A DNA stretch of 24,806 nucleotides from Oxalobacteraceae bacterium (GCA_003537575.1 DPRS01000035.1:71732-96537), one strand, 5' to 3'; positions 7,910-15,706 are shown, counted from the first letter of the stretch. Notes: a model not told the origin generated them from the letters alone. A program made the numbers and translations.

Positions 7910-8365
7910 ATGGTACATCGTAAAAAACGGATGATCCGTTCCGTGACCGCATCCGAACTCGCGCAAATGGGCATGTGCGAACGATTGATTGTATTTGAGC
8001 GCCGCCATGGCAAGCGCAGTTCAGCAAATCAGCGCGCGGCACGCCAGCGCGGCTTGACAGAGCATGAGCGTTTTTATCAAGAGGCGGTGCGCGCCTCTAA
8101 TAAGAAAGGTTACTGTGATATCGCGATGCTGGTTTGTCGAGAGGGGCCGGAAGTAGCCGCGCTCAGGTCGCTGCGGGAGTGGATATCGCGTAAAGGCACA
8201 CTTGGACGGTGGTTGATCGGTGGCTATTGCCGGTTGGCGCCGGCCGTTTGTGCTGTGCTGGTGCGGCATTCGTGGCTGCAGCCTCTGGTCCGGACGCTGA
8301 TAAGGACGGTTGCTTGGGTGGCTGGGTGCGCGCTCCGTCTCAAAAGGGGCGATCGTGACCGCTAG
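7910..8365 (+). CDS. CFI-box-like protein with a Cas4-like N-terminal helix
   Basis: 151 residues behind a strong aggagg (7899-7904). The N-terminus (VTASELAQMGMCERLIVFERRHG, then RAARQRGLTEHERFYQ) resembles the opening of Cas4/AddB-type PD-(D/E)XK nucleases, where a single Cys near 'y--CeR' provides the first iron-sulfur ligand (here Cys23). The C-terminal part (69-140) follows the CFI-box layout: KKGYCDIAMLVCREGPEVAALRS-LREW, then a G-YCRLAP-VC turn and hydrophobic helices. The usual CFIATAVYG core is altered to CDIAMLVC. It overlaps the nuclease gene downstream by 11 bases. Known CFI-box proteins have no settled function. My domain reading is by eye and moderate in strength. Confidence 0.6.
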   Translation: MVHRKKRMIRSVTASELAQMGMCERLIVFERRHGKRSSANQRAARQRGLTEHERFYQEAVRASNKKGYCDIAMLVCREGPEVAALRSLREWISRKGTLGRWLIGGYCRLAPAVCAVLVRHSWLQPLVRTLIRTVAWVAGCALRLKRGDRDR

Positions 8366-8927
8366 CGGGTGGAGTTTGCTGGGTCTAGCTGCCATCGTAC
8401 TGCTGCTCGTATTGCACTGGGGCGGTCGAAAGCACGATGCCACCATAGAACGCGCATGGTTGCCGCGGGATTTGCAGGATGCCGAACTCGCCTATGCCGA
8501 ACAGCGCTTCCAGGCAAAGGCGCCGGTTGCGCTGGTTGCCAGAGTGGATCGCGCTTACCGGCAGAAAAATAGCTTGTTGACGCTGGTCGAGTTGAAGACA
8601 CGGCACGCCAACCGGGTCTATTTTGCCGATGTGATTGAATTATCCGCCCAACGATATGCGCTGCAGGCGCATATCAGGGAGACGGTTGCCCGGCAGGCGT
8701 ATGTGCTCGTCCAGCAAACGGGGCACCCACAGAAGACGCCACACCTGGTGACTCTGTTGGCACAAGACGAGGTCGTGGCTTTGGTGAAGCGACGGGAGGC
8801 GATCCTGGCAGGGATGGTCGAGCCTCAGTATACAAGGTGGCCGAAATTATGCCGGCAATGCGCATTTAGGCAGCAATGTCGGCCGGCAATAGTTAACGAT
8901 GGGGAAAAACAAGGAAGGACTAAATAG
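8355..8927 (+). CDS. Membrane-anchored PD-(D/E)XK nuclease with Cas4-like cysteine cluster
   Basis: I choose the GTG at 8355 because aaaagggg lies just upstream and the gene then overlaps the previous one by 11 bases; an in-frame TTG at 8310 is the alternative. The 190-residue product has one N-terminal transmembrane helix (about 5-22), then a PD-(D/E)XK core: Asp65 in ARVDRAY, Glu79-x-Lys81 in LVELKTR and a QRYALQ helix near 99-104. The C-terminus has C166-x2-C169-x5-C175, the three-cysteine half of a Cas4/AddB iron-sulfur motif. The fourth expected cysteine is missing here but present in the preceding gene. It would be an exonuclease-like DNA-processing enzyme at the membrane. The role on the element is unknown. 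Confidence 0.72.
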   Translation: MTASGWSLLGLAAIVLLLVLHWGGRKHDATIERAWLPRDLQDAELAYAEQRFQAKAPVALVARVDRAYRQKNSLLTLVELKTRHANRVYFADVIELSAQRYALQAHIRETVARQAYVLVQQTGHPQKTPHLVTLLAQDEVVALVKRREAILAGMVEPQYTRWPKLCRQCAFRQQCRPAIVNDGEKQGRTK

Positions 8928-9027
8928 AAATGAAGGCAGATGTGATAAGATCTTCCTATTGAAGTACAGGCAATTTTTATTGCGATTTCTTTCTAAGTTG
9001 GCAACTTAGACGGGGTTTTAAACTGCG

Positions 9028-9084
9028 TTTTGTGGTAAAAATTGTGGTGAACTTACAAGTCGTTGATTTGTAAGGAAGGGGAAC
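9028..9084 (+). other. Island-end sequence next to att copy 1 (probable integrase arm sites)
   Basis: A 57-base segment whose first 20 bases (from ttttgtgg) match 16111-16130 at 18 of 20 positions, at the same distance from the tRNA-Cys repeat. ttgattt is also shared at the same spacing. Repeated ttgtgg motifs are typical of integrase arm-type sites. Confidence 0.55.
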
Positions 9085-9131
9085 GGCCTGCAAAGCCGTA
9101 GACGCCGGTTCAATTCCGACCCCCGCCTCCA
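9085..9131 (+). repeat. Attachment-site copy 1: 3' part of tRNA-Cys(GCA)
   Basis: 47 bp identical to 16168-16214. It covers the anticodon arm with loop ctGCAaa, the variable region, the T arm (ggttcaattcc) and the acceptor 3' strand ending in discriminator T and CCA. No 5' half (no ggcgggg acceptor or D arm) lies upstream, so it is not a functional tRNA gene; it is the kind of duplication left by integration into a tRNA 3' end. Confidence 0.88.
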
Positions 9132-9139
9132 GATTCATG

Positions 9140-9170
9140 ATGCCTCAGACTTTGCGGTCTGGGGCATTTT
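9140..9170 (+). terminator. Rho-independent terminator after att copy 1
   Basis: An 11-bp stem (atgcctcagac / gtctggggcat, one G-T pair) with a 6-base loop is followed by ttttcattt, placed 9 bases after the tRNA CCA end. It looks like a native tRNA terminator. Confidence 0.75.
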
Positions 9171-9269
9171 CATTTCTGCCACTGCTCGTGTGGTTTACCA
9201 AGCATCTTATTGAAGGGATGCGCGGACGTCTCGTAGAAATACGTGCATTTGCAGGGGGATTTTGCCACT

Positions 9270-9289
9270 AGCGCATCATGTGATGCGCT
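9270..9289. repeat. 20-bp inverted repeat
   Basis: agcgcatca-tg-tgatgcgct, a perfect 9-bp stem around a 2-base centre. There is no T run. It lies 54 bases beyond the end of the small membrane-protein gene and could be part of a terminator or a protein-binding dyad. Confidence 0.4.
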
Positions 9290-9342
9290 CGGCTCAGAGA
9301 ATCATCGATGCGCCCCGAAGCGCGAGCAGGGCAAACAGCTTG

Positions 9343-9480
9343 TTATTGTCCGCGTGCTCCCATGAAAAAGGCAGCGATCCCCAGTAACACGCCAACGGCC
9401 AACCGGCCGCCTGTCTGCATCGCGTCATGCAAAAGCAGCAGAGGATAAATGCCCCGCGGATCGTAATGATCATGAAACAT
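9343..9480 (-). CDS. Small (45-residue) single-pass membrane protein overlapping the ABC ATPase gene
   Basis: The ATG at 9480 opens a 45-codon frame (MFHDHYDPRGIYPLLLL, then HDAMQTGGRLAVGVLL, then GIAAFFMGARGQ) ending at TAA 9343-9345. It starts inside the last codons of the ABC ATPase gene (11-base overlap, different frame), which suggests translational coupling. It has a hydrophobic C-terminal helix (about 26-41) preceded by a polar region, the shape of a small membrane subunit or accessory peptide. A gtggggc stretch precedes the start. I recognise no family. The overlap and clean codon composition argue for a real gene at the end of the exporter operon. Confidence 0.5.
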   Translation of the reverse strand: MFHDHYDPRGIYPLLLLHDAMQTGGRLAVGVLLGIAAFFMGARGQ

Positions 9481-10195
9481 GCCCCACACGTTGGGGGCCG
9501 ACCTGCGCGCTGCGGTCGACCTGAGTCAGCCGCCCGTCGTCGAGGTGGTAGACCGTGTCGAAGCCTTCGATCATGCGGTGGTCGTGGGTGACGGCGATCA
9601 CCGCCGAGCGGCGCTCGCGGGCGATCTTGCGCAGCATGGCCATCACCCTGGTGCCGCGCTCCGTGTCCAGCGCCGCGGTGGGCTCGTCGGCCAGGATCAG
9701 TGCCGGCTCGTTGGCCAGCGCGCGGCCGATGGCCACGCGCTGCTGCTCGCCGCCGGACATTTGTGCCGGCAGCGAATCGGCGCGGTGGGCGATTTCTAGG
9801 TAGCCGAGCAGGTCCTTCGCACGCCGGTCCGACTCGCGGCGACTCAAGCCGTTGAGTTGTGGCATCAGTGCGATATTTTCCAGCGCCGTGAGAAACGGGA
9901 TCAGGTTGTGCTGCTGGAAAATGAATCCGATCTTGCTGCGGCGGAAGGCGCGCACGTCGATGCCGGTGGGGCCATCGTCGTACAACATCTGCCCATCGAT
10001 CACGATGCGCCCGGTGGTTGGCGGCTGGATCAGGCTGATAGCCAGCAGCAGCGTGCTCTTGCCCGAGCCGCTGGGGCCGAGCAGGGCTACCAGCTCACCG
10101 GCCTCGACGGCGAGGCTGGTGGGCTTCAGCACTTGCACGGCCAACTCGCCGTGGCCGAAGGTCTGGGAGACGTTGTGGATCTCGACGACAGGCAT
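9470..10195 (-). CDS. ABC exporter ATP-binding protein (MacB/LolD/DevA type)
   Basis: 241 residues with a full nucleotide-binding domain: Walker A GPSGSGKST (40-48), Q-loop FIFQQHN (91-97), signature SGGEQ (147-151), Walker B LILADEPT (167-173) and switch His204 in VTHD. The FIFQQHNLIPFLTALENIALMP stretch is typical of the ATPases that work with FtsX-like permeases (MacB, LolD, DevA). The start is one base after the permease stop codon, so they are co-translated. It powers the neighbouring permease and HlyD-type adaptor. This ABC architecture exports or extracts hydrophobic molecules across or from the inner membrane. Confidence 0.9.
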   Translation of the reverse strand: MPVVEIHNVSQTFGHGELAVQVLKPTSLAVEAGELVALLGPSGSGKSTLLLAISLIQPPTTGRIVIDGQMLYDDGPTGIDVRAFRRSKIGFIFQQHNLIPFLTALENIALMPQLNGLSRRESDRRAKDLLGYLEIAHRADSLPAQMSGGEQQRVAIGRALANEPALILADEPTAALDTERGTRVMAMLRKIARERRSAVIAVTHDHRMIEGFDTVYHLDDGRLTQVDRSAQVGPQRVGHVS

Positions 10196-10196
10196 G

Positions 10197-11390
10197 TCAG
10201 CCTCCCAAGGCTAGCTGTGCCGGCGTGCGCAGTGCATGCCAAACCGCCATCAGGCTGGCAAGCACGCCGCCGGCGAGCATCACTGCGAAGGTGGCTGCCG
10301 TCTCCGCCGGCAAAAAAGCCAGCGTGCGCGGAAACCCCGGGGCGATCAGGTCGCGCAGAAGATAGGCAATCATGAAGCTTGCCAGCGTCAGCAGCAACGA
10401 CTGCGTCATGATCAGCCGCACGATCAGGCCGTTGGGCGCACCGATCAGCTTGAGCGTGGCGATCGACTTGATCTTCTCGATCGTCAGCACATAGACGATG
10501 AGCGCTATGATGACGATCGATACCAGCATGAGCAGCGAGCGGAACAGGCCCAGCACGGCGGACATCCGGCTCAGTTTGCCCTCGAGCATCAGGCCACGCT
10601 CCTCGGCCGTCGTGTACACGTTCAAGTACAGCCAGTCGCGGATGTGCCGTGACACCGTCTCGCTATCGGCGCCGGGCGCCAGCTTCACCAGCACGGCATT
10701 GATGTTGCTGTTGCCTGCCGACAGCAGGGGCAGCAGTCTTGCCGCCTGTTCGGGCGTGTAGCCGGCACGGTCCAGCCGCTGCAGGTTGGCGGCCGTGGCC
10801 GCGCTGATGGCCCGCTTGTCCTGCTCGAATTGTACCTTTTGCGCGTCGGCGAGCGCGAGGTAGACCAACGGGTTGCCGCCCGAATCGACTGCGCCGCTGG
10901 TAAGGCCGACCACGGTGTAGTGGTCGGTGCCCAGCGGCACGCGGTCGCCCAGCCGTAGCCCGAGCTTGCGGTCGGCTACCATCTCGTAATGCGGCGCAGC
11001 GATGGCGCGCCCCTCCGCCAGCCGGTCCGGGCCGCCTGCGCCGCCGAAGATGTCGTAGCCGATCATGGTGAACTGCTGTTCGCGGCCGTTGATCTTGCGC
11101 TGAGCGGTGTACAGAGCCAGTGGACTGGCCCGCGCCACGCCGGGTGTCGCAGCCACGCTCTTGTAGCTGTCCAGGGGGATGCGTGACGCCTCGTTGAATG
11201 GGCCGCCGCGCCCGCGTTCCACCACCCACAGGTCGGCGTCGATGTTGTCAATCAGCCAGACGCCGTCCCGGATGTTGCCCTGGTAGATGCCGTTCATCAC
11301 CAGCACGATGGCCAGCAGCATCGCCACGCCAGCGATCGTTGCGAGGAACTTGCCGAGGTGGCGGCGGATATCCTTCAGTGCGAGTTCCAT
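10197..11390 (-). CDS. FtsX/MacB-type ABC exporter permease (DevC-like)
   Basis: 397 residues with the one-plus-three membrane layout of type VII ABC proteins: an N-terminal helix (about 15-37, FLATIAGVAMLLAIVLVMNG), a large periplasmic domain of roughly 230 residues, then three helices near 280-303, 325-348 and 365-385. The short opening motif MELALKDIRRHLGKF fits the DevC subgroup. In this family the permease transmits ATP-driven motion mechanically to the periplasm rather than forming a classic channel. It is the middle gene of adaptor-permease-ATPase, in the DevB-DevC-DevA order. The 24-base gap from the adaptor gene indicates one operon. Confidence 0.88.
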   Translation of the reverse strand: MELALKDIRRHLGKFLATIAGVAMLLAIVLVMNGIYQGNIRDGVWLIDNIDADLWVVERGRGGPFNEASRIPLDSYKSVAATPGVARASPLALYTAQRKINGREQQFTMIGYDIFGGAGGPDRLAEGRAIAAPHYEMVADRKLGLRLGDRVPLGTDHYTVVGLTSGAVDSGGNPLVYLALADAQKVQFEQDKRAISAATAANLQRLDRAGYTPEQAARLLPLLSAGNSNINAVLVKLAPGADSETVSRHIRDWLYLNVYTTAEERGLMLEGKLSRMSAVLGLFRSLLMLVSIVIIALIVYVLTIEKIKSIATLKLIGAPNGLIVRLIMTQSLLLTLASFMIAYLLRDLIAPGFPRTLAFLPAETAATFAVMLAGGVLASLMAVWHALRTPAQLALGG

Positions 11391-11414
11391 GGCAGGTGCT
11401 CCAAGGTGCGCCGC

Positions 11415-12566
11415 TCAGGGCCTGGCGCCGGCGGCCGGCCGCACGCGCTGGTTGACGGCCACCCCCGCTGCCGCGGCCACGAGGGATTCGCCATCGGCGA
11501 GTCCCTTGCGGACCAGCACCTGCCTGGCGTCGGCACTGGCGGTCTCCACCGGCTGGAAGCGCGTGCGGCCTGCGTCGATCACCAGCACGCCCTGGCGACC
11601 CGTGCGGTCCCGGGTCAGCGCAGTGAGCGGCACCACGATGCCGCGATCTTCACCGACATCGATGGTGACCTCGGCCTCCTGGTCGATGGCAAAGCGCTCG
11701 GGCACGGTGTCGAATGCGACATGCACGTCCAGCTCGCGGGTGGCGGCGTCGGACTGGCGCGCGATGCGTGCCACCTTGCCGGGCAAGACCTCGCCGCTGC
11801 GCAGCCGGATGCTTGCCGGCTGGCCGACCTGGATGCGGCTGACTACCGACTCGTCTACGCGCGTGGCGACCCATAGCGACATCGGGTCGACCATCTTCAG
11901 CAGTGGCGTGCCCGGCACCACGGTGTTGCCGCCCTCGCTCAGCCGTTGCACCACCATTCCGTCCATCGGTGCGACGATGCGCGTATAGGAAATCATCGTG
12001 TCGGCATAGCTGGCTTCCTGCGTCAACGTGCGCGCGTCGGCTTCTCGGGCTGCCAGGGTGGCCTTGGCAGCCTCGACTCCCGCCGCCGCACCATTAAGCG
12101 CCGCATTCGACGTATCGGCTACGGCCTGTGACACAAAGCCCTCGGCGAGCAGTTCGACATCGCGCCGCTGCTTGCTGCGGGCCAGTTCGAAATCGGCATG
12201 CGCCTTGACTAGCGCCGCTCGGGCACTATCGATGTTTCTCAACAGGGATTCCTGCTGTCCGCTCACGACGCCGCGGCGAGCTCTCAGATCGCGGTCATCG
12301 AGTGTAACCAGCAATTGGCCCTGGCGCACCTTGTCGCCCACATCGGCGTGAACCCGCGCGACGGTCGCGCTGACGCGGGCACTGAGCGTGACGGGAACGC
12401 GGGCCTGCACCGAACCCGGCCCGACGACAGACGCAAAAATTATGCCCTGCGCCGCCACGGTCACCGGCACGTCGGCTGCGCGTCCAAAGCGCCAATAGGC
12501 GGCTCCCGCGATTCCCGCCAGCAGCAGCGCCACGAGTGCGATCAATGTCATGCGTCCGCGACTCAT
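11415..12566 (-). CDS. HlyD/MacA-type periplasmic adaptor (membrane fusion protein)
   Basis: 383 residues with a single N-terminal membrane anchor (about 6-24, LIALVALLLAGIAGAAYW). This is followed by a biotinyl-lipoyl half (VARVHADVGDKVRQGQLLVTLDD), a coiled-coil hairpin rich in Ala, Glu, Arg and Lys (about 105-195) and the second lipoyl half (IVAPMDGMVVQRLSEGGNTVVPGTPLLKMVD). A beta-barrel and membrane-proximal domain complete it. It would link the permease to an outer-membrane channel. No intact channel gene is in the window; only a C-terminal scrap of one is present at 15707. It is the first gene of the exporter operon; the start is supported by the anchor, though the ribosome site is weak. 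Confidence 0.88.
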   Translation of the reverse strand: MSRGRMTLIALVALLLAGIAGAAYWRFGRAADVPVTVAAQGIIFASVVGPGSVQARVPVTLSARVSATVARVHADVGDKVRQGQLLVTLDDRDLRARRGVVSGQQESLLRNIDSARAALVKAHADFELARSKQRRDVELLAEGFVSQAVADTSNAALNGAAAGVEAAKATLAAREADARTLTQEASYADTMISYTRIVAPMDGMVVQRLSEGGNTVVPGTPLLKMVDPMSLWVATRVDESVVSRIQVGQPASIRLRSGEVLPGKVARIARQSDAATRELDVHVAFDTVPERFAIDQEAEVTIDVGEDRGIVVPLTALTRDRTGRQGVLVIDAGRTRFQPVETASADARQVLVRKGLADGESLVAAAAGVAVNQRVRPAAGARP

Positions 12567-12873
12567 GGTGCGAACCTTGTCTTGTGTGCCTGGGTGGCGG
12601 GTGCTTGGGTGTGCGCGCGGAAGTGCATATCAAAACTCATGCATGTAAATTTACGCTCATATACTAGGCTCAAATCAGATTGATGTCCGAATGTTCTAAG
12701 CATGTCCGGAAAACTTTTTTTGACCTGGACTGTGTTCATGGACTTCGATGCTGCACAGTGAAATATCCATGAACGAAGCGAAATTAAGCGTTGCAACCGG
12801 CTGGGCGTTCCTTATTCTCGTTTTTTGAGACGATCGCAAGGAAGCGGTTGATTGTTTTGTCGGACGGACGATT
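12567..12873. other. Intergenic region upstream of the exporter operon
   Basis: 307 bases between the lpd-like gene end and the HlyD start. It is AT-rich near 12630-12720 and must hold the exporter promoter, but I cannot fix -35/-10 boxes. Nothing else is recognisable. Confidence 0.4.
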
Positions 12874-14298
12874 TCAATCAGCTGTTTCAGCTGCCAGGCC
12901 GGGCGGCAAGGACGATTTCTGCCCGCTCTGGCGCACGATATCCAGCAATGCCGCTTGCAGCATTTCTTCCAGCACCGGATGATAGTAGGGCAGGGCAAGC
13001 AGGCTTTCCGCGGTTTCCTTGCGCTGGATCGCCCATGCCAGCAAGTGGGCCAGATGTTCTCCGCCCGTGGCGACCATGGCGGCCCCCAGCAGTTGTCCAT
13101 TGGCGGCGTCCGCATAGATTCGCAGCAGGCTTTGTTCGCCACCCAGAATGCGCGCGCGGCCATTTGCCTCGCCGGCGGCACTGCCGACCACGATAGCGTC
13201 GGCATGCAAGGCATCCAGGCGCGCGCCGACGCTGACCACATCCGGATCGGAAAAAGCGATACCCAAGGAAACCTTGCGCTGGAAACGCGTTGCTGTGGTG
13301 CGCGCGGCATTGTAGCCGGCAATGCTGCCTTCATCGACCGCCTCATGCATGAGCGGGCGATCGGCATTGGCGTCGCCTGCGATAAAGACCGGCAGACCCT
13401 GGATCTGCAGGGTCGCAGCGTCGAAGAGCGGGATGCCGCGCTCGTTGAGCGGAAATCCGGCTGCAGCCAGGTCCAGGCCATCGATGTTCGGCCGCCGCCC
13501 CAGCGCCGCCAGCAGCACGTCCACCTTTGCCTCATTGGCGCCGGACCGCAGCATGACGCCGCCTTCAGCCATGGCGACGCTGGTCGCGGCGCCCAGCCAT
13601 AGGGGCATTTCCTTGCCAAAGCATGCGATGGCGCGCTCGGCAATCACGGGATCGGCGATGCCCGCGACCGTCGATGCCAGATCGGCGCCAATCACCCGGA
13701 CGCCGAGGCGCGATAATGCCAGACCCATTTCAAGGCCAATGGCGCCCAGCCCCAGGATGCCGATGTTGGTCGGCAGGGTTTCGAGTTCAAACAATTCATC
13801 GGTGGTGATGACGCGCGCACGCACCGGCTCAAGCCAGCCCGGCACGACGGGGCGCGAACCATTGGCAATGATGACGGATTTCGCCTGGACCCGGAGCTGG
13901 CCGCCTTCCGTCTCCACGTCGAGCAGGGACGGCTCGATAAACTTCGCGCGGCCGATCAACAACTTGTCGCCGGCGCCGCTGCGCGCCTTGCCGGCCGCGC
14001 TGGCAGAAAATTGGTCCCGCTGCGCGCGCAATGCCGCCCAGGTAACGCCCGTGTCGATTCTCAGCTGTTCCGCGCCGCTGACGCCGATCTCCCTGAGGGC
14101 ATGGCGGCTCGCCCACTGGGCACCGGCATGGAGCGCCACTTTGGATGGCATGCAGCCGACCCGGGCACAGGTCGTGCCCAGCGGTCCGTGATCAATCAGC
14201 AGAAAGTCCTTGCCGGCACGGCGCACTTCCCGCATGGCATACAGGCCGGCAGTGCCGGCACCAATGATGGCGACATCCGTTTGCAGTTCCTTGCTCAT
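12874..14298 (-). CDS. Dihydrolipoyl dehydrogenase-like flavin disulfide oxidoreductase
   Basis: I choose ATG 14298 behind ggagag, giving 474 residues, the usual length for the family. The FAD site is IIGAGTAGLYA (11-21), and the redox-active pair is Cys44 and Cys49 in GTTCARVGCMPSK, the variant motif of a known subgroup of Lpd-like proteins (standard: GGTC-NVGC-PSK). The NAD site is GILGLGAIGLEMG, the second FAD motif is PVFIAGDAN, and the C-terminal catalytic His-Glu lies in YYHPVLEE (about 440-445). It would oxidise or reduce a small disulfide or a metal/quinone substrate using NAD(P). No 2-oxoacid dehydrogenase subunits are nearby, so a pyruvate-complex role is unlikely. The methyltransferase gene ends 25 bases upstream, suggesting one operon. 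Confidence 0.85.
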   Translation of the reverse strand: MSKELQTDVAIIGAGTAGLYAMREVRRAGKDFLLIDHGPLGTTCARVGCMPSKVALHAGAQWASRHALREIGVSGAEQLRIDTGVTWAALRAQRDQFSASAAGKARSGAGDKLLIGRAKFIEPSLLDVETEGGQLRVQAKSVIIANGSRPVVPGWLEPVRARVITTDELFELETLPTNIGILGLGAIGLEMGLALSRLGVRVIGADLASTVAGIADPVIAERAIACFGKEMPLWLGAATSVAMAEGGVMLRSGANEAKVDVLLAALGRRPNIDGLDLAAAGFPLNERGIPLFDAATLQIQGLPVFIAGDANADRPLMHEAVDEGSIAGYNAARTTATRFQRKVSLGIAFSDPDVVSVGARLDALHADAIVVGSAAGEANGRARILGGEQSLLRIYADAANGQLLGAAMVATGGEHLAHLLAWAIQRKETAESLLALPYYHPVLEEMLQAALLDIVRQSGQKSSLPPGLAAETAD

Positions 14299-14323
14299 GA
14301 TTCTCTCCGCTAAACTTGTCGTT

Positions 14324-14938
14324 TTAAATGCGCCTGCCGACCATCCTGGTGACGTAAGCCTGGCCTTGGTGGCCGACGCCTTCATTGAGCAGGGTTTCGC
14401 ATTCTTCCGCGAATTCCTCCTGGATCAGACGGGCGAAATCGCCACGCAGCGTTTCAAGCGAATACAGCATGTCCGCTTGTTGCGGGCCGCCGCTGCTTCT
14501 GCCGAGCTGGTTTGGATGAAATGCTTCCAGCACCAGCAGGCCGCCGGACCGGAGGGCCTGGACGAGGCGGCGGTGCGCGTCAGCGCGGATGGCCTGCGGC
14601 AAGTGGACATAGGTCAGCACGAGTGCGTCAAATACCTCATTCGGTTGCCAGCTTGCCAGATCGGCGAGCACGGTGCGAACCTGCACGTCACACCGGCTTG
14701 CAAGTTCCTCGGCTTTGCGCAGGCCGACGTCAGACGCATCCATCGCCAGGACGCGATGACCCTGCTGCGCCAGCCACACGCTGTTGCGACCTTCGCCGTC
14801 GCCGGGCACAAGGATATTCGCAGGGGGGGAAATCAGGCGGGACTGCATCTGGAGAAAGGCGTTCGGCTCGGTACCGTAGCGGAAAGCTTGAGACGAGAAC
14901 TGGCGGTTCCAGAAATTCGCGGTGGGATTGTCAGTCAT
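14324..14938 (-). CDS. Class I SAM-dependent methyltransferase (TehB/thiopurine-like)
   Basis: 204 residues. The opening FWNRQFSSQAFRYGTEPNAFL is typical of small TehB/Tpmt-like methyltransferases. Motif I is ILVPGDGEGRNSVWLA (42-57), the acidic residue after strand 2 is Asp67 in VLAMDAS, and motif IV is FDALVLTYVHLP. These enzymes methylate small molecules such as tellurite, selenite or thiols. There is no clear ribosome site before ATG 14938. It runs into the lpd-like gene (25-base gap), hinting at a joint detoxification of a metalloid or thiol compound, but the substrate is not shown by the sequence. Confidence 0.82.
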   Translation of the reverse strand: MTDNPTANFWNRQFSSQAFRYGTEPNAFLQMQSRLISPPANILVPGDGEGRNSVWLAQQGHRVLAMDASDVGLRKAEELASRCDVQVRTVLADLASWQPNEVFDALVLTYVHLPQAIRADAHRRLVQALRSGGLLVLEAFHPNQLGRSSGGPQQADMLYSLETLRGDFARLIQEEFAEECETLLNEGVGHQGQAYVTRMVGRRI

Positions 14939-15088
14939 TTCAATGAACAGTAAATTTTATTATGCATATTTGCTGCCATATGATTGCTGAACAGATACTT
15001 CACGCGTGCCTCAGCAGCTTTAATAGCAGAAATCAAGCCAAACGCCATATTTAATTAAGGAAATTATATACTATAAAACTATAGATCG
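14939..15088. promoter_or_regulatory. AT-rich promoter region of the methyltransferase-lpd operon
   Basis: 150 bases, strikingly AT-rich (for example tttaattaaggaaattatat near 15050), between the methyltransferase start and the broken periplasmic-protein gene. It must contain the minus-strand promoter; exact boxes are uncertain. Confidence 0.35.
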
Positions 15089-15362
15089 ATGGGGAGATAT
15101 CACATCATTCGCACTGCCTTTGTGCAGCTGCTCTACTGCCATTGATTGCGACCGCACGAACTGCCAGTACGGATACTTCACAATCAAGCCCTTCGCCTAC
15201 GTCGAAAACGGCCAATCAACCGCAAAGGCGCCAGGCAGACATGATCTTCGGCAGGTTGATATCTGCGGATGAAAAAGCCGCTTATCGAGCGAAAATGGCA
15301 GCGGCTAAAGCCCCGGGCGAACGCGAGCGTCTGCACACAGAACACCATCACGAGATGGAAAG
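15089..15362 (+). pseudogene. Broken gene for a small periplasmic protein
   Basis: ATG 15089 starts MGRYHIIRTA, but the matching signal-peptide core (LCAAALLPLIATARTA) is in a different frame, so a frameshift near 15118 breaks it. After a Ser/Pro/Gln-rich linker, the stretch MIFGRLISADEKAAYRAKMAAAK and then ERERLHTEHHHEM resembles small exported proteins with repeated 'ER-EYR-RM--A--EER---R-EHH--M' helices. Homology ends at about 15362, where the frame enters the antisense of the thioredoxin gene. So both the signal peptide and the C-terminus are damaged. Confidence 0.5.
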
Positions 15363-15683
15363 CGCGCTCTGCACGCGACCCCTGAGCTCATCAAGCGGGG
15401 TTTCTCCCGCAACGACGTCCATTAACTTTCCATGCCTGAAAACGGCGATGGACGGTACTGATCGAATGCCATGCGTCTGCGCAATAGTGGGCGATTCGGC
15501 CATATCCACCGCACCAAAAGTGATCTCTGGATTGACTGTCTGCCGCGCAAGCTCAGCGAACACGGGTTTCATGCTATGGCATGGCTGGCACCAGGAAGCG
15601 GAAAAGTAGATAACGATCTGGCCGGTACCGCTGTTAAGCGCCCTTGAAAAATTGTCGATGTTAAGGGCGGTTATGCTCTCCAT
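15348..15683 (-). CDS. Thioredoxin with CQPC active site
   Basis: 111 residues from ATG 15683, 9 bases behind aggag (a TTG one codon upstream is less likely). Thioredoxin fold: active site FSASWCQPCHSMKP with Cys32 and Cys35, partner residues in the VDMAESP strand and cis-proline Pro77 in RSVPSIAVF. The usual CGPC is CQPC, which should alter redox potential compared with normal thioredoxin. There is no signal peptide, so it is cytoplasmic. It lies between gene fragments and its 3' end abuts the fragment of the periplasmic-protein gene, so it arrived or survived amid rearrangements. The substrate is unknown; a link with the nearby disulfide oxidoreductase is possible. Confidence 0.85.
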   Translation of the reverse strand: MESITALNIDNFSRALNSGTGQIVIYFSASWCQPCHSMKPVFAELARQTVNPEITFGAVDMAESPTIAQTHGIRSVPSIAVFRHGKLMDVVAGETPLDELRGRVQSALSIS

Positions 15684-15706
15684 CAAAATAATCTCCTAGT
15701 GGATTG

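Noticed and set aside
7583..8927. CRISPR-Cas locus because of the Cas4-like nuclease
   Set aside because: No repeat-spacer array and no other cas gene anywhere in the window.
9050..9131. Complete tRNA-Cys gene
   Set aside because: The acceptor 5' strand and D arm are absent upstream of the anticodon arm at both copies, so only the 3' portion is present.
12874..14298. Mercuric reductase
   Set aside because: No C-terminal vicinal cysteine pair, no N-terminal metal-binding domain and no mer genes nearby.
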